This document shows, one piece after another, positions 17,475 through 26,996 of a stretch of 64,000 nucleotides of DNA. Position numbers and translations under genes: made by a program. Source of the stretch: UBA9926 sp018645765. Its GTDB lineage: Bacteria; Pseudomonadota; Gammaproteobacteria; Pseudomonadales; Azotimanducaceae. Under the pieces are notes generated by a model, which saw nothing but the letters and a program-made list of their open reading frames with translations, was not told the origin of the DNA and ran no database searches. The DNA lies in NCBI GenBank assembly GCA_949372755.1, contig CASIBO010000005.1:285743-349742 (forward strand), in the 5' to 3' direction. Every line of letters begins with the position of its first letter. Positions within the stretch are counted from its first letter, which is position 1.

Positions 17475-18089
17475 CTAAGCGCCTACGTTTTTCGCCCGCG
17501 CATAACTTTCTCGCCCATAACAGGTCGCCAACCAATCCTTGACCGCCGGCCAATCACTAAAATCAAACTCAAGCATCTTCAGCAAATCCATGACACCCGA
17601 TAAATTCAGGTCAGCAAGGGTAAAGTCATCGCCGAGCAAATAGGCCTGGGTGGATAACGTTGCATTGAGCACGTTGAGCGGCCGGCTTAAATCCTTCTTA
17701 GCACGTTCTATAACGCCTGCATCGCGCTGCCCTTCAGGCGTAAAAAATTGTTGGATCACGATTTGCATTTGCAGCGGCTCGATTTCGCTAATTCCCCAAA
17801 TTGACCATTGCAGGGTTCGCGCTTCCCCCCCATCGGCATCTGGAATCAGGTGTTGGCCATAATGTTTCGCTAGGTAGAGGTTTATGGCCATCGATTCAAA
17901 CAAGGTGAGATCACCATCGACCAAGGCAGGGATTCGGCCGTTCGGATTGATTCGAAGATATGCCTCGGTTTGGTTATCGCCCCGAAACGACGTTGGGACA
18001 TGCTCGTAGGCGAGGTTGATCTCCTCGGCTGCCCAAATAGAGCGAAAAGCGCGAGAACCAGCGGTCCCATATAAAACAGGTAAACTCAA
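17475..18089 (-). CDS. Glutathione S-transferase
   Basis: A 204-residue soluble GST. The N-terminal thioredoxin domain carries LYGTAGSRAFR with a Ser at the catalytic position, then NPNGRIPALVDGDLTLFESMAINLYLAKHYG, whose cis-Pro and ES residues bind glutathione. The all-helical C-terminal domain has the LLGDDFTLADLN capping motif. The start appears to be TTG at 18089, eight nt after an AAGGAG site. It lies alone downstream of the aldonolactone oxidase gene. Confidence 0.9.
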   Translation of the reverse strand: MSLPVLYGTAGSRAFRSIWAAEEINLAYEHVPTSFRGDNQTEAYLRINPNGRIPALVDGDLTLFESMAINLYLAKHYGQHLIPDADGGEARTLQWSIWGISEIEPLQMQIVIQQFFTPEGQRDAGVIERAKKDLSRPLNVLNATLSTQAYLLGDDFTLADLNLSGVMDLLKMLEFDFSDWPAVKDWLATCYGRESYARAKNVGA

Positions 18090-18268
18090 CGGAGTGACTC
18101 CTTAAATTTCTAAGTTATAAAACCATAACACGGGACAGGTTAAGACAATCGTCTTGTTGTAACCCGTCCGCCTCGGGTAAGGCTCTTCATCTTCGCAGGC
18201 TTACTGCTGACTGACCGACTTAAACTGCGCGGGCAAAAAGCCACCTCGACCCCAGCCCTGTGTCATGG

Positions 18269-19456
18269 CTAAGGCGCCTGTGGCGGTCTAACGCTCGTCA
18301 AAAAATCGTTGAGGAAGCACCCGGATGGATCAAACGTGTCTCGAAGACGCCACCAATCAAGCCACCTGGGATACTGCGCCATGAAATCAGCGCCCTGCCC
18401 ATAGTGCACTTTGCCCCAATGCGGTCGCCCTTGGTATTTTTTGAAGATCGCTTCACAAGCTTGATAGTAAGCGCGCTCGTCATTGCGCACATCCTCGTGG
18501 ACTGAAATTGTGACCGTCTCTCGTTCGAACGCATTGGATAGCCAACCGTCGTCGCGGGCCAAAGTGCGGTATTCCACGGGCCACTGCACGTCTGTAAATC
18601 GATGCAAGAGCAAATCACGGATTTCAGCGAAACACTTCGGGCCATCCTCTGCTGCGACCGAATATTCCATTTCCGTATGCAGATGCGGTCGATGGTTCGG
18701 CAGCACTTCAAAGTTCCAACCGCAGCGCTCGCCCTCCTCGCCAATCGGATAAGCCGGCGGGTCTGAGGTTTCCTGGAGAGTTTTGACGAGCGCGGCATCT
18801 TTTCGCGGCTGCCAAAAGAATTCGAATCGCGCCCCACCGGCCTGCAATGCCTCAAGATTTTCGAGCACCTCAGCACCACTTAACGCGTTGCTTTGCTCAC
18901 GGAGCTTAAAGGCCGGCCTTAAATTGATCTCAATCTCGGTCACCACACCGAAGGCGCCCAATCCAACCTTTAAGGCCTCAAAATCATCGCCGAGTGTTGC
19001 CTTAGAACACGCTCGAACCTGTCCTACGCCATCAACAAGCGTCATGGACTCAATCGATGCCGACAAGTTTTGTAATTGACTACCGGATCCATGGGTTCCG
19101 GTCGCGCAGGCACCGGCTAAAAATTGCCGATCAATATCACCCTGATTGCGAAGCGCAAGGCCCTGATCATGAAGTATTCTCCCAAGCATGTAGATCGGTG
19201 TGCCGCCCCAAATCTTGGCGCGCTGATGGGCGACATCGGTTGCAATGACCCCTGACAAACCCGAGATATCCAGCACTTGATCCGCGCCCACCACGAGCGG
19301 CGCATGACTGTGGCCGGCCCCTGCAACGCGCAACCGTTTTCCGGGCGTTTCTGACAGCTGGGTTACAACGGCGGCAATATCGTCAACACTGCGGGCAAAG
19401 TGAATCGCATCAACTTTACTGCGCTGCTTACCGGACCAATTTTGCCAATGCGGCAT
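18269..19456 (-). CDS. FAD-linked D-arabinono-1,4-lactone oxidase-like protein
   Basis: A 395-residue oxidase of the aldonolactone oxidase group. The FAD domain has AGAGHSHAPLVV (near residues 46-57), where the His in GHS is the usual covalent flavin site. Further on are GACATGTHGSG and LGAFGVVTEIEI. The C-terminal ALO domain ends with PHWGKVHYG and the WWRLRDTFDPSGCFLND region. It oxidises a sugar lactone or alcohol with oxygen or another acceptor. I start at ATG 19456 with GGAG upstream; frames further out are open but lack homology and a ribosome site. Confidence 0.88.
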   Translation of the reverse strand: MPHWQNWSGKQRSKVDAIHFARSVDDIAAVVTQLSETPGKRLRVAGAGHSHAPLVVGADQVLDISGLSGVIATDVAHQRAKIWGGTPIYMLGRILHDQGLALRNQGDIDRQFLAGACATGTHGSGSQLQNLSASIESMTLVDGVGQVRACSKATLGDDFEALKVGLGAFGVVTEIEINLRPAFKLREQSNALSGAEVLENLEALQAGGARFEFFWQPRKDAALVKTLQETSDPPAYPIGEEGERCGWNFEVLPNHRPHLHTEMEYSVAAEDGPKCFAEIRDLLLHRFTDVQWPVEYRTLARDDGWLSNAFERETVTISVHEDVRNDERAYYQACEAIFKKYQGRPHWGKVHYGQGADFMAQYPRWLDWWRLRDTFDPSGCFLNDFLTSVRPPQAP

Positions 19457-19809
19457 ACCTTTATGCTCCCTCTTTCGTTCGTTACCGGCAATACGCATTG
19501 CCTTGGCCCTATATTGATACAGGCCTTGCCTTGGATCCAGTCCGGCTCCCACGACCATAACAAAGTACTCGGGTCTGTTCACACGTTTTTGCTGGCGGCT
19601 CGAGATCACGACCAACGATTATGACCCAATCCAGCACCGCTGCCGCCGAACGCAAAGGTCGCTTAAATGTTTTCCAAAATCAATGTCCTCGCGCGCGAAG
19701 TTTGATACTGTCTGGTGAAGCAAATCTGCGGGTAGACCCCATCCGGCATGCACCAAAGCGATGTAAACCTGGGGCTAACCGCAGACCTAAAAAAGTGAAA
19801 GGAGAAACA
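19457..19809. other. Divergent intergenic region, no gene seen
   Basis: This 353-nt region separates the aldonolactone oxidase (minus) from the acyl-CoA carboxylase operon (plus). Both open frames extend into it without recognisable protein sequence. It must contain the operon promoter, but I could not identify clear -35/-10 boxes or an operator. Confidence 0.4.
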
Positions 19810-21441
19810 ATGGCCGCTTTAGAGACGAAGGTTGACCGCCGATCGGAGCAGTTTCAAAAAAACAGCCAAGACATGATGGCGATGCTTGCCCAACTTGAAG
19901 ACCTTCATGCGGAGGTCGAGGCCGGTGGGGGCGTCGAGGCAATGAATCGCTTGAGTTCCCGGAACAAGCAACCGGTGCGCGAACGAATCGCGTTGGTCCT
20001 GGACGAAGATGCCCCCTTCCTAGAAATCAGCCCGCTTGCCGGTTGGCGTTCCAATGTTTCGGTCGGCTCTGGCTTCATCGTAGGTATCGGCGTGGTCTCT
20101 GGCATAGAGTGCCTAATCCTAGGTCATGATCCCTCCGTTCGGGCCGGCGCGTTCAACGACTTTAACCAGAAAAAATTGATGCGAGGGCTCGAAATTGCAC
20201 GGGAAAACCGCCTGCCCTACATTCAACTGGTTGAATCTGCGGGGGCGGACTTAAGAGGTGATTCGGGCGAGGACCCTGAAGCCGCCATCCGGCGCGGTAT
20301 CGATCACTTTGCAGAATCGGGCCGATTGTTTTATGAAATCAGCGAACTGTCAAAACTCCGAATACCCACCATCTCAGTCGTCTTCGGCGCCTCGACCGCG
20401 GGCGGCGCCTATCAACCTGGCATGAGTGATTACAATATCCTCATCAAAAAACAATCAAAGGTTTTTCTCGGCGGCCCGCCCCTCGTTAAGATGGCGACCG
20501 GCGAAGATGCCGATGAGGAGAGTCTGGGCGGCGCCGACATGCACACGACGATCTCCGGCCTGGGCGACTATTTAGCCGATGACGAACACGACGGCATTCG
20601 AATCTGCCGAGAGGTCGTGGCGCACCTCAACTGGCAGAAGTTAGGCCCGAACCCCGCGCCAGATGCACCACCGCCTATCCAGGATCCAGAAGATTTACTC
20701 GGTTTAGTGTCGAAGGATCTCAAAACCCCCTTCGATATTCGAGAAGTCATCAATCGAATTACCGATGGCTCGGAATTCGAAGAGTTCAAACCGTTGTATG
20801 GACCCACCCTCGTTTGTGGCTGGAGCAAAATTCACGGCTACCCAGTGGGCATCCTCGGCAACAACGGCGCTTTGTTTTCGGAGTCAGCGGAAAAAGCCGC
20901 GCAGTTTATTCAATTGTGTAACCAGATCCATACACCCCTTGTTTTCCTACACAATATCACCGGTTATATTGTCGGCACGGAATTCGAACAAGGGGGCATT
21001 ACCAAGAACGGCTCGAAAATGATCAATGCCGTTTCAAATTCAACGGTGCCGCACATCAGCATAATCGTCGGCGCATCCTACGGCGCAGGAAACTACGGCA
21101 TGAGTGGTCGCGCCTTTGGCACCCGGTTCACCTTTATTTGGCCTAGCGCCAAGATCGCCGTAATGGGGCCCAAGCAAATGGCTGGCGTGATGAGCATCAT
21201 CGGCCGCGCCTCCTCGGAGCGACGTGGCATTGCGTTCGACGAAGCCGCTGACGCCGCCCGCGCCGAGGTCGCGGAATACTGGGCGGAGGAACGCTCAAAA
21301 GGGCTCTACGCTACCTCTCGAGTGACGGACGATGGCATGATTGATCCACGCGACACCCGAGATGTGATCGGCATCACCCTATCGACCTGCCATAACAATA
21401 CGATCCAAGGCACTAAGGAGTTCGGCACATGGCGAATGTAA
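19810..21441 (+). CDS. atuC: Acyl-CoA carboxylase, carboxyltransferase (beta) subunit, AtuC/MccB-like
   Basis: A 543-residue biotin-dependent carboxyltransferase of normal length. It shows two crotonase-like lobes, with VFGASTAGGAYQPGMSDY and FLGGPPLVKMATGE in the first and YIVGTEFEQGGITKNGSKM, GASYGAGNYGMSGRAFG and MGPKQMAGVM in the second. These segments bind the acyl-CoA and carboxybiotin. Methylcrotonyl-CoA and geranyl-CoA carboxylases share them. The AtuA gene in the same operon favours the geranyl-CoA (acyclic terpene) version. I start at ATG 19810 (GGAG, 6-7 nt upstream). It overlaps the alpha-subunit gene by 13 nt. Confidence 0.85.
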   Translation: MAALETKVDRRSEQFQKNSQDMMAMLAQLEDLHAEVEAGGGVEAMNRLSSRNKQPVRERIALVLDEDAPFLEISPLAGWRSNVSVGSGFIVGIGVVSGIECLILGHDPSVRAGAFNDFNQKKLMRGLEIARENRLPYIQLVESAGADLRGDSGEDPEAAIRRGIDHFAESGRLFYEISELSKLRIPTISVVFGASTAGGAYQPGMSDYNILIKKQSKVFLGGPPLVKMATGEDADEESLGGADMHTTISGLGDYLADDEHDGIRICREVVAHLNWQKLGPNPAPDAPPPIQDPEDLLGLVSKDLKTPFDIREVINRITDGSEFEEFKPLYGPTLVCGWSKIHGYPVGILGNNGALFSESAEKAAQFIQLCNQIHTPLVFLHNITGYIVGTEFEQGGITKNGSKMINAVSNSTVPHISIIVGASYGAGNYGMSGRAFGTRFTFIWPSAKIAVMGPKQMAGVMSIIGRASSERRGIAFDEAADAARAEVAEYWAEERSKGLYATSRVTDDGMIDPRDTRDVIGITLSTCHNNTIQGTKEFGTWRM

Positions 21442-23423
21442 CCCCAATACGAAAAATTCTGATCGCGAATCGGGGCGAAATTGCCCGCCGCATTATTCGA
21501 ACGGCGAAGGATATGGGCATTGCAACGGTTGCGATCTATTCTGAAACGGACGCCTTTGCCCCGTTTGTGCTGGAGGCGGACATCGCCATCGCTTTAACAG
21601 GGACCACCCCAGCTGAAACCTACCTCGATACCGAGCAAGTGCTAGAGGCCTGCCGCGTGAGCGGCGCTGACGCCCTCCACCCGGGCTACGGCTTTCTCTC
21701 CGAGAATACGGGCTTCGCTCAAGCCGTTCAGGCATCCGGCATGATTTTTATCGGGCCATCGACCACTGCGATCGATCAGATGGGCGACAAACTTTCCGCA
21801 AAAGCACGCATGCAAGCAGCCGGCGTGCCGACCCTGCCGGCCATTGCTCTGACAGGCGCTGAAGACTTAGCAGCCGCTGGCGAAAGCATTGGCTATCCCG
21901 TTCTGGTTAAAGCGTCTGCCGGCGGAGGCGGGCGCGGAATGCGCGTGGTTGAAACCCCAGAGGCGCTTGAAGCGGCAGTCGCCTCCGCGCAACGAGAGGC
22001 TGGCTCTGCATTTGGCGATGATACCGTTTTCTTAGAACGATGGCTGAGCACATCTCGGCACGTTGAAATCCAGATCCTGGGAGACCAGTTGGGCCATGTC
22101 GTGCATTGCTTTGAGCGCGAATGCTCCATCCAAAGACGCCATCAAAAAATAATCGAAGAAGCGCCCTCTCCAGCGGTAACAGAAACCATTCGGGCCGCCA
22201 TGGGGGATGCAGCGGTTGCAGCGGCCAAAGCGATAGGTTACTACTCTGCCGGCACGGTCGAATTCTTACTTTCGGGTGAAGAATTTTTCTTTCTGGAGGT
22301 CAATACGCGGCTGCAGGTGGAACATCCCATCACCGAAGAAATCACTGGCCTGGATCTTGTCCGCGAGCAAATTCGGGTTGCTGAGGGCCATGCCCTTGAA
22401 TTCAGCCAGGAGGATCTCAGTATTTCCGGCCATGCGATCGAAGCGAGAATTTACGCAGAGAATCCTGCGCGCGACTTTCTCCCCGCACCGGGCACTATCA
22501 AAGCCTGGCAACCCTCAACCGTTGCCAAAGCCCGATTTGATTCAGGCATTGAAACTGGCAGCATTATTGGAACGCAATTTGACCCGATGATCGCGAAAGT
22601 CATTGTTCATGCTAAAACCCGAGCCGAAGCGATCTCACGTCTAGCCCGAGTATTGGAAACGACCCGCATTCAGGGACTAACCACCAATCGAGATTTTTTG
22701 GTCGCAACCCTCAGAACGCAGGCCTTTCTGGACGGCGACACCACAACGGACTTCATTGAGCGCGTTAATCCCGCACGAGAGACCATCGTTGCCAACGAGC
22801 ATTTACAGCACGCCGCCATTGCCGCGGCAATCGAATTACGCGCTCAACGTCAGCGGCAAGCAAAGGTTCTAAAAGGCATTCCCAGAGGCTGGCGCAATTC
22901 GCACCTGCCACCACAACGGGTTTCATTTAAGTACCGAGCCGTCGAACTCGATCTTGAATATCGAACTGAGCGGGATCAAACCTTGCGTTTCAGCATTAAT
23001 GATGAGTCCTACCACTGCCAAGTTTATCAAGCTGGCGAGGGCATCGTGGATTGCCGCATTGGCGCCCAGCGATTACGGTTTCTGGTCAATGCGAGCGGTG
23101 ATGAGCTACTGATTCATGGCCCTGATGGCGACATCACCTTGCAGCGCAAGCCACGATTCCCGAGGAAAGATATGGACGGCCTCAGCGGAGGCCTGACCGC
23201 TCCAATGCCAGGCAAAGTTTTGGCGATCAAGACCACCGACAATGCGAAGGTTTCAAAAGGCGACACGCTCCTGATTTTGGAAGCCATGAAAATGGAGCAT
23301 CAAATCATCGCGCCACGCGATGGCGAAATTGCCAGTGTCAAAGTCATCGAAGGTGACCAAGTTGCCAATGGCGAGTTGCTAATTGAAATGAAAGATCTTG
23401 ATACCGCAGGAGACGCCTCATGA
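21429..23423 (+). CDS. atuF: Acyl-CoA carboxylase, biotin carboxylase/carrier (alpha) subunit, AtuF/MccA-like
   Basis: A 664-residue alpha subunit. It has an N-terminal biotin carboxylase fold (ILIANRGEIARR at 10-21), the ATP-grasp loop KASAGGGGRGMR (161-172), the catalytic region ERECSIQRRHQK, and EVNTRLQVEHP. A linker domain follows, then a C-terminal biotinyl domain with the AMKM motif whose Lys621 would carry biotin. With the beta subunit it carboxylates a branched enoyl-CoA. It overlaps the upstream gene by 13 nt and the downstream hydratase by 4 nt, a strong sign of one operon. Confidence 0.9.
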   Translation: MANVTPIRKILIANRGEIARRIIRTAKDMGIATVAIYSETDAFAPFVLEADIAIALTGTTPAETYLDTEQVLEACRVSGADALHPGYGFLSENTGFAQAVQASGMIFIGPSTTAIDQMGDKLSAKARMQAAGVPTLPAIALTGAEDLAAAGESIGYPVLVKASAGGGGRGMRVVETPEALEAAVASAQREAGSAFGDDTVFLERWLSTSRHVEIQILGDQLGHVVHCFERECSIQRRHQKIIEEAPSPAVTETIRAAMGDAAVAAAKAIGYYSAGTVEFLLSGEEFFFLEVNTRLQVEHPITEEITGLDLVREQIRVAEGHALEFSQEDLSISGHAIEARIYAENPARDFLPAPGTIKAWQPSTVAKARFDSGIETGSIIGTQFDPMIAKVIVHAKTRAEAISRLARVLETTRIQGLTTNRDFLVATLRTQAFLDGDTTTDFIERVNPARETIVANEHLQHAAIAAAIELRAQRQRQAKVLKGIPRGWRNSHLPPQRVSFKYRAVELDLEYRTERDQTLRFSINDESYHCQVYQAGEGIVDCRIGAQRLRFLVNASGDELLIHGPDGDITLQRKPRFPRKDMDGLSGGLTAPMPGKVLAIKTTDNAKVSKGDTLLILEAMKMEHQIIAPRDGEIASVKVIEGDQVANGELLIEMKDLDTAGDAS

Positions 23424-24196
23424 GCCCTCAAACCGCAACCCGCCTCGAAACGCGGCAAGGCGCGGCTTGGATCACATTGAACCGACCCGACAACCGAAAC
23501 GCGCTGTCCGCGGCGTTGGTCAACGAGTTATATCAGCACCTCCAAGCCGCCAACGCAGATGACGCTGTGCGGTGCATTGTCATCACTGGCGCGGGCACAG
23601 CTTTTTGCGCCGGCGCCGATTTAAAAAGCCCCCCAGGGGCCACTATTTCTGGCGAGGCGTCTGTGCCCTATGCGGACGTTCTCATTGCGATTCAAGAGAG
23701 TCCCAAACCGGTGATCGCGGCCGTAAACGGCGCCGCCTTTGCAGGGGGCCTAGGCCTCATTGGTGCTGCCGACATTGTGATTACGGTCGATGATATTCAA
23801 TGCAGTTTTTCTGAGGTCCGAATTGGGGTTATTCCAGCTGTGATCAGCGTGGTTTGTCTACCGAAATTGGGCCCCCATCATGGCATGAAACTTTTTTTAA
23901 CGGGCGAACGCTTTAGCGGACGTGATGCGGTATCCATGGGGCTGGCGCATCGCGCCGTAACTCATGCAGAACTGGTTAAAGCCGTCGAGGAAGAAGTCGC
24001 GATGATTAACTTAGGCGGTCCAGTGGCTGTTAAAGAATGTAAACGTTTGGTTCGGGCGGTTAGTGCTTGGGATCGAGATGAGGCCTTTGCACAAACGCAA
24101 CGCTGGAGCGTCAGCATGTTTCAGTCCGAGGAAGGTGCCGAGGGCATGGCCGCCTTTCGAGAAAAACGCAGCCCCAACTGGATCGAACACTCTTAA
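23420..24196 (+). CDS. Enoyl-CoA hydratase in carboxylase operon (AtuE / methylglutaconyl-CoA hydratase-like)
   Basis: A 258-residue crotonase-fold hydratase. The oxyanion motif FCAGADLK lies near 57-64 and the second in NGAAFAGGLGL; the EVRIGVIPAVIS region supplies catalytic residues at the usual position. In terpene and leucine degradation the enzyme after the carboxylase hydrates isohexenylglutaconyl-CoA or methylglutaconyl-CoA. Its 4-nt overlap with the carboxylase alpha gene supports that role. Which of the two substrates is used cannot be read directly. Confidence 0.85.
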   Translation: MSPQTATRLETRQGAAWITLNRPDNRNALSAALVNELYQHLQAANADDAVRCIVITGAGTAFCAGADLKSPPGATISGEASVPYADVLIAIQESPKPVIAAVNGAAFAGGLGLIGAADIVITVDDIQCSFSEVRIGVIPAVISVVCLPKLGPHHGMKLFLTGERFSGRDAVSMGLAHRAVTHAELVKAVEEEVAMINLGGPVAVKECKRLVRAVSAWDRDEAFAQTQRWSVSMFQSEEGAEGMAAFREKRSPNWIEHS

Positions 24197-24244
24197 CCCA
24201 AGCCCTTAGCCAGATCACAGCACAGCACAGCATTGGAGCATCCT

Positions 24245-26011
24245 ATGAGCGACATCATCAGAATTGGTAACTGCAGCGGCTTTTACGGCGATCGGTTAAA
24301 GGCCGCGATTGAGATGGTTGAAGGGGGTCCAATTGATGTCTTGACCGGCGACTATTTAGCCGAGCTGACCATGAAGATTCTGTACGATCAACGCGAGCAA
24401 CGCGGCGCGCACCTAGGTTACGTCGGCACCTTTTTAAAGCAGTTCGAAGAAGTCGTCGCCGCGTGCCTCGCTCGCGGCATCAAAATCGTGACCAATGCGG
24501 GCGGACTCAACCCGGCTGGGCTAACCGAAGAGGTCGAAAAAGTGCTCAAAGCCCAAGGCTTGCAGGCAAAGGTTGCGTATATAGATGGCGATGACCTGAT
24601 GCCCAACCTTGCTGCACTGCAAGCCGGCGGCGAAGCCTTCATCAATATCGATCAGGGCAAACCACTTAGTGAATGTGGTAATGAAGTGGTGACCGCGAAC
24701 ACGTATTTTGGCGCTTGGTCGATTAAAGAGGCCTTAGATCTCGGCGCCGATATCGTCATTTGTCCGCGCGTAACCGACGCGGCCGTCGTGATTGGTCCCG
24801 CCGCTTGGAAGTTCAACTGGCAACGCAATGACTATGATGCCTTAGCGGGTGCCCTGACAGCCGGGCATATCATTGAATGCGGGGCCCAATGCTGCGGCGG
24901 CAATTATTCTTTTATTGAGGAAGTGCCAAGTTTCCGCAATGTCGGTTACCCGATTGCCGAAATCGCATCCGACGGCAGTTTTGTCATCACCAAGCATGAC
25001 AACACTGGCGGCCTTATCTCATCGGGCACCATCACCGCCCAGCTTCTGTATGAAATCTCAACGCCTGCCTATTACAACCCGGATGTGATCGCGCACTTTG
25101 ATACATTAAAAATTGAGGATATCGGTCCGCACCGGGTCCGGGTATCGGGTTGCCGCGGCAGCAGCCCACCACCAACCCACAAGGTCTGCATCAACACCAA
25201 GGGACAATTTAGAAATGGCGTTGAAATTTTACTGACTGGCCTAGACATCGAGAAAAAAGCCGAGCTTTATCTTGACCAAATTTTTCACAACTTAGGCGGT
25301 CGAGATCAGTTTGATGACGTTGAGGTACAGCTGATTCGATCGGATAAAGAGAACCCAAGCAGCAATGAAGAAGCCCATGCGGCTTTGCGCATTACCTGCC
25401 TGTCATCGGATCCTAAAAAAGTCGGTCGGCTCTTTCAAGCCAAAATCACTGAGCTTGCCTTAGCGACCGTTCCGGGTAATACCGGGCGCGGTAACAGTAT
25501 GGGCGGCGGCGCGGCGACCATTGTCTATTGGCCTGCGCTGATTGATAGCCAGAAAGTCACGGAATTTTTGCATATTGACGGCCAAACCATCGAAGTACTG
25601 CCCACCCAGCGTCTTGGTTTGCCGGAGCAATCCTACCAGCAACCCCCCGCTCAGCGAGCGCCTGTGCCAGGTGGATCCAAAACAACCACCGTCTTTGGCC
25701 GCTTGTTTGGTACTCGGTCGGGCGATAAGGGCGGCTGCGCAAACTGTGGGGTCTGGGCCAAAACCGACGAGAGCTTCGCGTTTCTGCACGAATACCTAAC
25801 TGTTGAGCGCTTGAAGCAATTGTGTCCCGATGTTGCGCAATACAATATTGAACGCTACGAGCTGCCAAACCTTAGATCGCTCAACTTTTACATCAAAGGT
25901 ATTTTAAAAGATGGGGTGTCATCGAATAACCGGATTGATGGCCAAGCAAAATCTTTTGGGGAGTACCTTCGAATGAAGCACATCGAGGTGCCCGAGCGCC
26001 TTCTGGCTTAG
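24245..26011 (+). CDS. atuA: Acyclic terpene utilisation protein AtuA
   Basis: A 588-residue protein of the AtuA family (DUF1446). The N-terminal domain starts IIRIGNCSGFYGDRLKAAIEM and contains DVLTGDYLAELTM and NAGGLNPAG. The C-terminal AtuA ferredoxin-like domain, from about residue 480, has GRLFGTRSGDKGGCANCGVWA. AtuA is required for citronellol/geraniol catabolism in pseudomonads, but its reaction is not settled. I start at ATG 24245 (GGAG, 6 nt upstream) rather than the open TTG at 24233. It is the last gene of the carboxylase operon and the best marker for an isoprenoid substrate. Confidence 0.88.
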   Translation: MSDIIRIGNCSGFYGDRLKAAIEMVEGGPIDVLTGDYLAELTMKILYDQREQRGAHLGYVGTFLKQFEEVVAACLARGIKIVTNAGGLNPAGLTEEVEKVLKAQGLQAKVAYIDGDDLMPNLAALQAGGEAFINIDQGKPLSECGNEVVTANTYFGAWSIKEALDLGADIVICPRVTDAAVVIGPAAWKFNWQRNDYDALAGALTAGHIIECGAQCCGGNYSFIEEVPSFRNVGYPIAEIASDGSFVITKHDNTGGLISSGTITAQLLYEISTPAYYNPDVIAHFDTLKIEDIGPHRVRVSGCRGSSPPPTHKVCINTKGQFRNGVEILLTGLDIEKKAELYLDQIFHNLGGRDQFDDVEVQLIRSDKENPSSNEEAHAALRITCLSSDPKKVGRLFQAKITELALATVPGNTGRGNSMGGGAATIVYWPALIDSQKVTEFLHIDGQTIEVLPTQRLGLPEQSYQQPPAQRAPVPGGSKTTTVFGRLFGTRSGDKGGCANCGVWAKTDESFAFLHEYLTVERLKQLCPDVAQYNIERYELPNLRSLNFYIKGILKDGVSSNNRIDGQAKSFGEYLRMKHIEVPERLLA

Positions 26012-26098
26012 CCCAGTAGAACCGGCCGACAGCACGGCTAAGGCTCTGCGCCAAACACAACGCTTGCGGGCGAACCTATGCGCGTTTCCTGACCGTGG

Positions 26099-26878
26099 TC
26101 AGGCGTTCTTGATGGTCAAGCCGCCATCCGCGGGCAGCACCACCCCAGTGACATAGCGCATCGCAGGCAGCACGAGACTTAGTGTTGCATGGGCCACTTC
26201 TTCAGGCTCACCATAGCGACCGATAGCAGTCCGCCGTTTGGCAAAAATGACTTTATGCTCCTCATTGATCCCTTGGGTCATACCGGTATTGATCGGCCCG
26301 GGACAGACACAATTGACCGTGATCCCCTCACGCCCAAATTCAATCGCCATGGACCGGGTTAATCCTATAACGCCCGTTTTCGCCGCGGTGTACGGGCCAC
26401 CATATTTGGTTGCACCGAGCCCTTCTGTCGATGCGATGTTCACGACCCGGCCCTCATTCGACGCACGAAGGTGCGGCAGCGCGGCCCGAACCATCAACGT
26501 TTGTGCTGTTAGCAATACCCCAACAACCTTATCCCACGCCTCAATATAGTGATCTGAATCTAAGGGGGCGGGAATCGAGATTCCCGCATTATTAATTAGA
26601 ATATCGATCCTGCCAAAGTGGGACGCAATGTCCGCCACAACCGTCTGAATCGCATCTCGATCCAACAAATCAAGTACCCATGCCCGGCTTACATACCCGG
26701 CCTGGCTCAGTTCATCTTGCACCGCGAGCAAACTCGCCTCATTCACATCGATTAGCGCAACCTGCGCACCTTCATCTGCAAACAGGTGCGCTGTGGCACG
26801 CCCCATGCCACTCCCGGCACCCGTAATAATGGCTACTTTTCCTTCGATCGAACGGCTGAGTTGGCTGAGTCGCGGCAT
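26099..26878 (-). CDS. SDR family oxidoreductase (AtuB/AtuG-like position)
   Basis: A 259-residue classical SDR. It has TGAGSGMG as the cofactor loop (residues 19-26), NNAGIS, a catalytic Ser in NIASTEG, and YTAAK carrying Tyr and Lys. The C-terminal segment YVTGVVLPADGG is typical. Acyclic terpene gene sets of pseudomonads include two SDRs (AtuB, AtuG), so this one may oxidise an alcohol or hydroxyacyl intermediate, but it faces the operon convergently. The ATG start has GGAG seven nt upstream. Function beyond the family is inference. Confidence 0.85.
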   Translation of the reverse strand: MPRLSQLSRSIEGKVAIITGAGSGMGRATAHLFADEGAQVALIDVNEASLLAVQDELSQAGYVSRAWVLDLLDRDAIQTVVADIASHFGRIDILINNAGISIPAPLDSDHYIEAWDKVVGVLLTAQTLMVRAALPHLRASNEGRVVNIASTEGLGATKYGGPYTAAKTGVIGLTRSMAIEFGREGITVNCVCPGPINTGMTQGINEEHKVIFAKRRTAIGRYGEPEEVAHATLSLVLPAMRYVTGVVLPADGGLTIKNA

Positions 26879-26996
26879 GATTTCTCCAAATTTCTTGATC
26901 TGTCTTGAGTCTCTCAGAAAGCCTTTGCATTGACCAGAGCGGTCGCGCCCTCGGTGGGACTGCGATACACTCTTGGCTCAAATAAGAGGCACGAAC

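Noticed and set aside
19621..19809. N-terminal extension of the carboxyltransferase by 63 residues
   Set aside because: The sequence is Arg/Pro-rich without family match, and a proper GGAG site marks ATG 19810.
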